DNA of 10,982 bases from Clostridia bacterium (GTDB lineage Bacteria > Bacillota_A > Clostridia > Christensenellales > UBA1242), in assembly GCA_017938565.1 (NCBI GenBank), contig JAGBBI010000028.1:1-10982 (forward strand), given 5' to 3'. The translations under genes and the position numbers were made by a program. A model generated the notes under the pieces. It saw nothing but the letters and a program-made list of their open reading frames with translations, was not told the DNA's origin and did no database searches. Shown one piece after another: positions 5,679-10,982 of the stretch; position 1 is the first letter of the stretch; every line of letters starts with the position of its first letter.

Positions 5679-6272
5679 ATGAAATTTTGCGATACAATAA
5701 AAACTATTTGGGAAAATTTAGTAGCAGAAAAATCTTTTTTCATAAAAGTTGTTTCGGTGAATGCTTTAATATGCTTGATGTACCTAGTTATTCCGGCTTC
5801 CATAAAGACTTTTCTTGGTGTCGTTTTTGCGTCTGCGGGAGAGAATTCGGCAGGGATTTATAATTATTTAAAAGAAAACCTTTTAGCAATAGAGAATGTG
5901 ATTTCGGCATTGATTGCGTTTATATTGGTGATTGGCTGTGTAATGACACTGGTTTCGATTTTATTTATATTTGAAAAGGATAATAAAAATTATAAGTTAC
6001 AACAAAGTTTTGGTATGTCATCAATGAGTGTTGTTAGACAATCATTGATTCAAAATTTAATATTGTGCTTATCATGGAATGTTATATCTATTATATTTGC
6101 AGAGTTTTTGGTGTTTCTACTGTCTACGATATTAGAAATAGAAATAACAATTACTTTTATGTATTTTGTAATTCTATTAGTGGCTGAAACTTTAATAACC
6201 ATAATTGTATCACTTTTAAATTATTTGGCTTTTTTAGACAATTCAAAAACAAAATCTGTCAAAAGTGAATAA
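5679..6272 (+). CDS. Small FtsX-like permease subunit (four predicted membrane helices)
   Basis: A 197-residue integral membrane protein with helices near 23-50, 73-98, 121-150 and 155-185. The stretch after helix 2 (FEKDNKNYKLQQSFGMSSMS, then VVRQSLIQNLIL) resembles the FtsX/MacB core, where a cytoplasmic RxxEIGxLxAxGxS-type segment couples to the ABC ATPase. The order of one helix, an external loop, then three helices fits that family. The loop between helices 1 and 2 is only about 20 residues, whereas FtsX and MacB carry about 100 or more, so this is a minimal version without a periplasmic-type domain. The ribosome binding site (AAGGAAG, 5661-5667) lies inside the upstream gene and the start follows that stop by two bases. 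This indicates tight coupling with the ABC protein. No substrate can be named; family assignment rests on topology and the coupling segment. Confidence 0.65.
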   Translation: MKFCDTIKTIWENLVAEKSFFIKVVSVNALICLMYLVIPASIKTFLGVVFASAGENSAGIYNYLKENLLAIENVISALIAFILVIGCVMTLVSILFIFEKDNKNYKLQQSFGMSSMSVVRQSLIQNLILCLSWNVISIIFAEFLVFLLSTILEIEITITFMYFVILLVAETLITIIVSLLNYLAFLDNSKTKSVKSE

Positions 6273-6291
6273 ATACTTCTATTATAAGTTG

Positions 6292-6321
6292 TTGACAAAC
6301 TATGCCAATTTGTTTTAAAAT
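6292..6321 (+). promoter_or_regulatory. Promoter of the large surface protein
   Basis: TTGACA at 6292-6297 and TAAAAT at 6316-6321 are separated by 18 bases. The start near 6328 would give a 5' leader of about 45 bases, with AGGAGA at 6357-6362, 11 bases before the ATG. No terminator separates the preceding membrane gene, so readthrough from the operon is also possible. Confidence 0.7.
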
Positions 6322-6373
6322 ATATAGAAGCGTGAGCAAATAAAACAACCAGATTTAGGAGAATACTAAACTT

Positions 6374-9300
6374 ATGAAATCAAAGAAAAAAATATTTTCA
6401 ATCATATTAGCTTTTGTTATGGCTGTTGGAGTGCTTGGTGCACCGTCTTTGGCATATAAAAAAGCGAGTGCAGATAGTCAAAATGTAAATACTATTTTGA
6501 TGAATAATTCGACATTAAACGTTAATTACAACAGTTTTAATCAAGCGTTTAATGTAACAGACAACAATATTGTACAATTTAAAAACTTTTTAACAAATTA
6601 TACAACGAATGATGTATATGTTTCGTTGTGGGCACCTGATGGAAATCAATTATTGAACTTTGTGAGGGTTGAGGATGAAACTTCTTATTCGTTCACACAG
6701 CCTGGTTTATATGCAGTAATGTTTAAAAAAGATGGTGGAGACGAACTTCCTTCAATTTTTTCACGTCAATATTACATTGCTGTAGAAAATTCTATTGAAG
6801 AAATTGTTCTAACTGAAACAGTTTCAGAAACTGCCAAAACTGGGAGCTATGTGGAAATTCCAGAATGCGAAACAACAAATGTAACAATCAAAGTTTTTTC
6901 TCCTTATGGCGAGAATGTTCCATACAATTCAGGTAAATTTACAAATATTAACAATGTGTTAGGTACTTATTATATTGAATATTCAAAAACCATAGAAGTA
7001 AACGGTGAAGACGTAAAGCAGTATAAGTACGTAAATGTGAAATTTGGTGATAACTATGGTAATCCAACAACCTCTGAAATTAAGAAAGATGAAGCAAAAA
7101 AAGAGGATAATTATATACTTTCAGAAGAGTTAAAAGAGGTAGAAGATAAGGGTATAATATACTTGTTTAAGTCATATTGGTTGGCGGGCGTTCAGGTTAA
7201 AAATGTGCATGGTGAATTTGTTAATCTTCAAGATGTTGAGGATGCAACACTTACGGTGAAGATGGTAAAAAACATTGATGGTACGGAAACTGTTTACTAT
7301 TATGACTTAAGTAATACTGGTGAACAAACAACCGAAGAAACAAGTGTTATTTTATCAGAAATAATGAATAGCGACAGTTTATCTTTTATTGCTAGAGACC
7401 TTGAAGGCATAAGTAGTATCTCTGATAGTGGGGCGAAATACGAAATCATTTACAAATCTGAAAGTTTAGATTTTGAAAAAACTATTACGGCAAACTCAAA
7501 GATTGATGCGGGTGCATATGTGTTTGAATGTAAAAAAGTATTCAAAGATATTATTTTGGTAAATCCTGAAGATGAGTTGTCAGAAGAAAATGATATTAAT
7601 GTATTCACATTGCCAAAATGTGAACCTACGGTAAATGGGGCTTTCTCTCATGATGATTACATGGGATTTTTGGATAACGAAGGCGTACAAGTGGAAGTTT
7701 ACTTTACAGACTCAAATGGAAATAAGGTTGAATTCGATGAGGCTGGCGAAGGTGTTGAGTATGTGATTACAAAAAATGCAGATAGTTATAGTATTGACTT
7801 TTCCAAGTTGTCTGAAAAGGCAAAAAAGGGAAGCTTTTCATATGAGCTGGTTGTTAATTATTCAATTGGATATGAAATAAGTGATACGATTACAGGAACA
7901 TTAACAAAGTCTTATAAATCTCATTTGGCTACTGAATATAACGATGACAGAAAGCCAACTGGAATTAAAATTGATGAATATAAAAACATTATTTATGTAG
8001 ATAGTGGAGATACGGCTCCTTTTACTTTCCCAAATGCATCTGCAAGCGATGTCGACAACAAGGGAAATAAGACAAATGGGGTAGATATTAGCATTGAATA
8101 CAAACAAACAAATGCTTTATATAACATTGCTCCAAATGATGGCGGTCAACTTCATTTTGCAAATGTTGGAGAAACAGTAAATCTATCGATAGGGACTTAT
8201 ATAGTAACATATAAGTTCGCAGATTCAGCAGGCAATACAAGAAGTCAGTCTTTCTATATTAAAGTATGTGAAGAAACTAAGAACGACTTAGATTCTGATT
8301 TTATAAATGTGTCTGGAGCAAGAGCTTCGTTTGACGAAGCGTCAAATACGTACACATTCTCATTTGAGAATGTAAATGTTATTACGGCCTTGGTGTACAA
8401 AGAAGATGCAGAATTATCAAGCCCAAAATCAATTTCAGTGGTAAATGGAAGGATAAATGAGTTAGAGGTCGTTTCAGATGAAAATTTTGTAGTTGTATTA
8501 AGTGGCAGAAGTTTGGTTTCTGAAATATTTATGGCGTTGGCAGTAGATGGAAAACATATTGTTGAATCTGTGAAGCCATATAGCTATAATATGTCATCAA
8601 AGCCATCAGTGTTGGTTGCAAATGAGTATGCAAGTTTAACTGCAAAGGTGGGAGACAGAATATTGTTTTTACAAGAGTCTGCTTCGGGCTTCTCGGTAGA
8701 AACAGAAAACGGCAAATATGTTATTGAGGATAGAAACGAAATAGTAATTAATTATCCGGGAAGATACGTTATTACTAACAATGATACCGGAATTAAGACC
8801 ACTGTAACAGCATACGAAGCGACCGTTTCAGATGTGAGTTATTTCCTTAATATGAAACAAGTTGTTTCTTCTAAGGATACTGAAGGAGAAAGAACAGTTG
8901 AGATTCGTGCTCCATATGTAAAGGGGTATTTTGGTCATTCTATGGTTGCAAATGTTACTACCTCAGATGGACTTACTGTCGCAACCAAAGATGGGAAATT
9001 TGTTGTTACAAAAACAGATAACTATAAAGTAGAATTCTTATTTAGCTATTTGTCTGGAACTAAAGAGGTAACAAATACTGTATCAAGTGGTACAATAGTG
9101 AAACCAACAATAACGATCGCAAGCACATACGAAAATATTATTTGGACTGGCGAGGCAAATAGGGTTTATTTAATTGATGCAACGGCAGTGGATAAGTTTG
9201 GTAAATCTCTAACCAATATCACAACTAAGGTTTATGACAAGTTCGGAAAGGCTGTTGAAATTAAGTACGATGCTGAGAATAAAGCGTATGTAGAAGTTGC

Positions 9301-9769
9301 AGAAGCTGGAATATATTCGGTGTATTATAGTGCAGTAGATGAAGATGGCTTCAGCGCAATAAGTCAAGTTAACTTTATGATTTTATATGATGAATCCGAG
9401 AATAATGACGGGTTATCAGCTTGGGCTATTGTAGGAATAGTAGTCGGAAGTCTGCTTGTAGTAGGCGCTATTGCATGGTTGATTGTTGTTGTTGTGTTAA
9501 AAAAGAAGGGAAAAGAAAAATTTATTAATAAAGCAAGACAAGCAAAGAAAGAAAAAAAAGCGTCTGATGAAAAAGAATACACTTCTGTTTTATACACGAT
9601 TGTTCAAAGCAAAAATGAAGCAGAGTGGACTATAAAGAAAAATAACAGAGTTATTGCAAAAACCTCTACCAAAGAAGAAGCAATCTCGAAAATAAACGAG
9701 GACGGAGACGGACAAAAGAAAATAAAGGTTTATAATAAACAAGGCAGATTAATTGATAGTATCGATTAA
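6374..9769 (+). CDS. Large exported membrane-anchored protein with Ig-like segments and a DUF2188-like cytoplasmic tail
   Basis: 1131 residues. A Sec signal peptide spans 1-33 (basic MKSKKK, hydrophobic core 8-24, likely cleavage after ASA at 33). The exterior part, about 34-1015, is rich in beta-strand-like, Thr/Val/Asn/Asp-rich segments of the Ig-like surface type. Clear examples are SYSFTQPGLYAVMFKKDG near 104-121, SIGTYIVTYKFADSAGNTR near 605-623, and a last unit near 917-1008 containing EAGIYSVYYSAVDEDGFS. A single membrane helix at 1016-1042 is followed by KKKGK, placing an 89-residue tail inside the cell. The tail end (about 1070-1131: EAEWTIKKNNRVIAKTSTKE, then EAISKI, IKVYNKQGRLIDS) resembles DUF2188. 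There is no LPXTG motif and no S-layer homology or enzyme motif. The protein is therefore held by its own helix. Position after the ABC/FtsX-like pair suggests a shared complex. Function unknown; adhesin, cell-wall sensor or scaffold are possible. Confidence 0.8.
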   Translation: MKSKKKIFSIILAFVMAVGVLGAPSLAYKKASADSQNVNTILMNNSTLNVNYNSFNQAFNVTDNNIVQFKNFLTNYTTNDVYVSLWAPDGNQLLNFVRVEDETSYSFTQPGLYAVMFKKDGGDELPSIFSRQYYIAVENSIEEIVLTETVSETAKTGSYVEIPECETTNVTIKVFSPYGENVPYNSGKFTNINNVLGTYYIEYSKTIEVNGEDVKQYKYVNVKFGDNYGNPTTSEIKKDEAKKEDNYILSEELKEVEDKGIIYLFKSYWLAGVQVKNVHGEFVNLQDVEDATLTVKMVKNIDGTETVYYYDLSNTGEQTTEETSVILSEIMNSDSLSFIARDLEGISSISDSGAKYEIIYKSESLDFEKTITANSKIDAGAYVFECKKVFKDIILVNPEDELSEENDINVFTLPKCEPTVNGAFSHDDYMGFLDNEGVQVEVYFTDSNGNKVEFDEAGEGVEYVITKNADSYSIDFSKLSEKAKKGSFSYELVVNYSIGYEISDTITGTLTKSYKSHLATEYNDDRKPTGIKIDEYKNIIYVDSGDTAPFTFPNASASDVDNKGNKTNGVDISIEYKQTNALYNIAPNDGGQLHFANVGETVNLSIGTYIVTYKFADSAGNTRSQSFYIKVCEETKNDLDSDFINVSGARASFDEASNTYTFSFENVNVITALVYKEDAELSSPKSISVVNGRINELEVVSDENFVVVLSGRSLVSEIFMALAVDGKHIVESVKPYSYNMSSKPSVLVANEYASLTAKVGDRILFLQESASGFSVETENGKYVIEDRNEIVINYPGRYVITNNDTGIKTTVTAYEATVSDVSYFLNMKQVVSSKDTEGERTVEIRAPYVKGYFGHSMVANVTTSDGLTVATKDGKFVVTKTDNYKVEFLFSYLSGTKEVTNTVSSGTIVKPTITIASTYENIIWTGEANRVYLIDATAVDKFGKSLTNITTKVYDKFGKAVEIKYDAENKAYVEVAEAGIYSVYYSAVDEDGFSAISQVNFMILYDESENNDGLSAWAIVGIVVGSLLVVGAIAWLIVVVVLKKKGKEKFINKARQAKKEKKASDEKEYTSVLYTIVQSKNEAEWTIKKNNRVIAKTSTKEEAISKINEDGDGQKKIKVYNKQGRLIDSID

Positions 9770-9775
9770 TTAGAT

Positions 9776-9823
9776 AAATCCAGTTGAATTATGGAGTTTA
9801 CTTCATTGTTCACTGGATTTTTT
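9776..9823 (+). terminator. Terminator of the large surface protein gene
   Basis: AAATCCAGT (9776-9784) pairs with ACTGGATTT (9812-9820). After a bulge three more pairs form, and an inner stem (9791-9796 with 9801-9806) closes a TTTA loop. Six T at 9818-9823 follow on the + strand. The - strand lacks a good T-run. The stop codon of the convergent YkvI-like gene (9803-9805) lies inside this hairpin. Confidence 0.8.
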
Positions 9824-10861
9824 ATGTAATGTCTTATTTTTAATTCCGAAAAAAATTACAAGAGAAATCAAAATTAAACCAATAAGTCCATTTATCGGAT
9901 AAAGTGTTTCTACAATTTGAGCAAATCCAAAATTGCTAACACAAAAAGCCCCAAAGAAAATAAGTGCGAAACTAATATTTGCGAAATTATTTCCGTTATT
10001 TGATAGAATTTGTCTTACAACGAAACCGTCAGAAATAATAGTTGTTATGATGGCAATGGTAAGAGTTAATACCACAACAATTATTAGGTTGGGCGCTTTT
10101 GTTAAAATGTATACAACTAGTGGGAGCTCCGATGCGATAAAGGAACTTGAGATGTTCAGTATTGTAAAGCAAAAACAAAGCATAAGTATAAAAATCATTG
10201 TAGAAGTAGTAATTGCACTAAATATTTTTTCTTTTTTATTTTGCAAGCCGGAAAATTCTAATACAATTGGGAAAACGCCAAATAGGTTTAGGCCTATATA
10301 TAAAGGCAAGGACATAAATTTGAAAATTTTGGAGTTGTTTATGATCGCAAGTTCAAGAGTGTCTGCTGTACTAACTCCAACAACCCCAAATACAATAATT
10401 GATATAAATAAGAATGGGATTAAGATGATGTTGGTCGTTGTAAGTCCTTTCAGCCCACAGATAACTATCATAAAAATAAGAACTAGTGATAAATAAAACG
10501 GTATATCGTTTACAAAAAGTATAGAAAGAATTGACGAAAGGCCGGCCATCATTGCAGTAATAGAAATTATTTCAGAAATAAATACGGCTATATTAATTGC
10601 AGTTTTTAGTGTTTTGGGTAGCTGATTTTTGTCTATAAATGAAAAAAATATAATTCCGCAAGCAAATATTATGCAAAATAAGAAAATAAACAAATAACTG
10701 ACGTTGCCAAAGCATCCAAAAAATGTAGTTACTTCTTTTCCGCTTGCAAATCCTGCTCCGATAAGGGTTCCAACTAGTGTGAAGGACACTTTTATAATGG
10801 TCATTATATTTATTTTTTCTTTAAATTGAGAAGTGGTTTTCATTACTAAACTTTTATTCAA
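9803..10861 (-). CDS. YkvI-family integral membrane protein (putative transporter)
   Basis: A 352-residue, strongly hydrophobic protein with about ten to eleven membrane helices. Helix 1 carries VGTLIGAGFASGKEVTTFF (30-48), the hallmark N-terminal motif of the YkvI family of Bacillota, which has the broken-helix look of LeuT-fold transporters. Length fits the family (about 340-360). Substrate and physiological role of the family are not established as far as I know. The start is uncertain. The first Met (10861) has no ribosome binding site, and Met7 and Met20 have only weak A-rich sequences upstream; family members usually begin close to the VGT...GAGFASG segment, so Met7 or Met20 are plausible. 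A TATAAT on the - strand (complement of 10873-10878) lacks a good -35. If used, it would give an almost leaderless start at the first Met. The end overlaps the terminator hairpin of the convergent surface-protein gene. Confidence 0.88.
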   Translation of the reverse strand: MNKSLVMKTTSQFKEKINIMTIIKVSFTLVGTLIGAGFASGKEVTTFFGCFGNVSYLFIFLFCIIFACGIIFFSFIDKNQLPKTLKTAINIAVFISEIISITAMMAGLSSILSILFVNDIPFYLSLVLIFMIVICGLKGLTTTNIILIPFLFISIIVFGVVGVSTADTLELAIINNSKIFKFMSLPLYIGLNLFGVFPIVLEFSGLQNKKEKIFSAITTSTMIFILMLCFCFTILNISSSFIASELPLVVYILTKAPNLIIVVVLTLTIAIITTIISDGFVVRQILSNNGNNFANISFALIFFGAFCVSNFGFAQIVETLYPINGLIGLILISLVIFFGIKNKTLHKKSSEQ

Positions 10862-10898
10862 AAGATATGAAAATTATAACTAAAAGGGGCTTATTTAT

Positions 10899-10928
10899 TT
10901 GACTTAAAATATATTTTTTGTTTATACT
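10899..10928 (+). promoter_or_regulatory. Promoter of the gene leaving the window at the right edge
   Basis: TTGACT (10899-10904) and TATACT (10923-10928) with an 18-base spacer form a good sigma-A promoter on the + strand, divergent from the YkvI-like gene. Transcription should start near 10935. Confidence 0.65.
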
Positions 10929-10966
10929 TATAGTGAAAATTTAAGAGAAGTTTTATGGGGTAGATT

Positions 10967-10982
10967 ATGGAAAGTGTTTCAG
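10967..10982 (+). CDS. Probable start of a further gene (partial)
   Basis: ATG at 10967 opens MESVS and runs off the window. It lies about 30 bases after a plausible transcription start and has GGGG at 10957-10960 at ribosome-binding distance. The nearby ATG at 10955 stops after two codons. The product cannot be identified. Confidence 0.4.

Noticed and set aside
9933..10496. 187-codon open frame on the + strand
   Set aside because: It is antisense to the hydrophobic YkvI-like gene, which carries the recognisable GAGFASG motif; the + frame shows no motif or start signal.
1..10982. CRISPR array, insertion sequence, tRNA or rRNA genes
   Set aside because: No regularly spaced repeats, transposase-like ORF, terminal inverted repeats, or tRNA/rRNA-like sequences were visible.

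Overview
The window looks like a chromosome segment of a low-GC, monoderm-type Bacillota/Clostridia-like bacterium. The reasons are AT-rich DNA, AAGGAG-type ribosome binding sites, consensus sigma-A promoters, a T-box leader, a dimeric-type glycyl-tRNA synthetase, a YkvI-family membrane protein, and a large exported protein with no outer-membrane features. The standard stop codons are used. Species cannot be fixed from sequence alone.

Layout: (1) 1-936 (+) is the 3' part of a ThyX-like flavin-dependent thymidylate synthase homologue whose 5' end lies outside the window. (2) 1120-1474 is a leader region ahead of tyrS. It holds a perfect-spacing promoter, a 15-codon leader peptide with five consecutive tyrosine codons, and alternative hairpins arranged as a classical ribosome-mediated attenuator, followed by a second linked terminator and a 24-codon ORF. 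(3) 1475-2713 (+) is tyrS. (4) 2763-4133 (-) is a dimeric-type glycyl-tRNA synthetase, convergent with tyrS across a shared hairpin terminator and preceded by a glycine-type T-box leader with its own promoter (about 4150-4373). (5) 4477-6272 (+) is a two-gene operon for an ABC-family nucleotide-binding protein with degenerate catalytic residues and a long lysine-rich tail, plus a small four-helix FtsX-like membrane protein. (6) 6374-9769 (+) is a 1131-residue exported, membrane-anchored protein of Ig-like segments with a small cytoplasmic domain. It has its own promoter and probably works with the preceding pair. (7) 9803-10861 (-) is a YkvI-family membrane protein. (8) 10899-10982 is a + strand promoter and the probable start of a further gene.

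The strongest signal is the tyrS leader. The peptide MKNLFALNSYYYYYI is followed by RNA segments that can pair as 1:2 (pause/protector), 2:3 (antiterminator), 3:4 (terminator 1), 4:5 (second antiterminator) and 5:6 (terminator 2). A ribosome stalled for lack of Tyr-tRNA should release segment 2, form 2:3 and then 4:5, and so disable both terminators. The neighbouring glycyl-tRNA synthetase instead uses a T-box that senses tRNA directly.

The second point of interest is the 4477-9769 module: a pseudo-ATPase-like FtsE/LolD homologue with an 8-G tract in its reading frame, a minimal FtsX-like partner, and a giant surface protein whose cytoplasmic tail resembles DUF2188. By analogy with FtsEX this could be a membrane-spanning signalling or scaffolding complex, but no function can be assigned from sequence.
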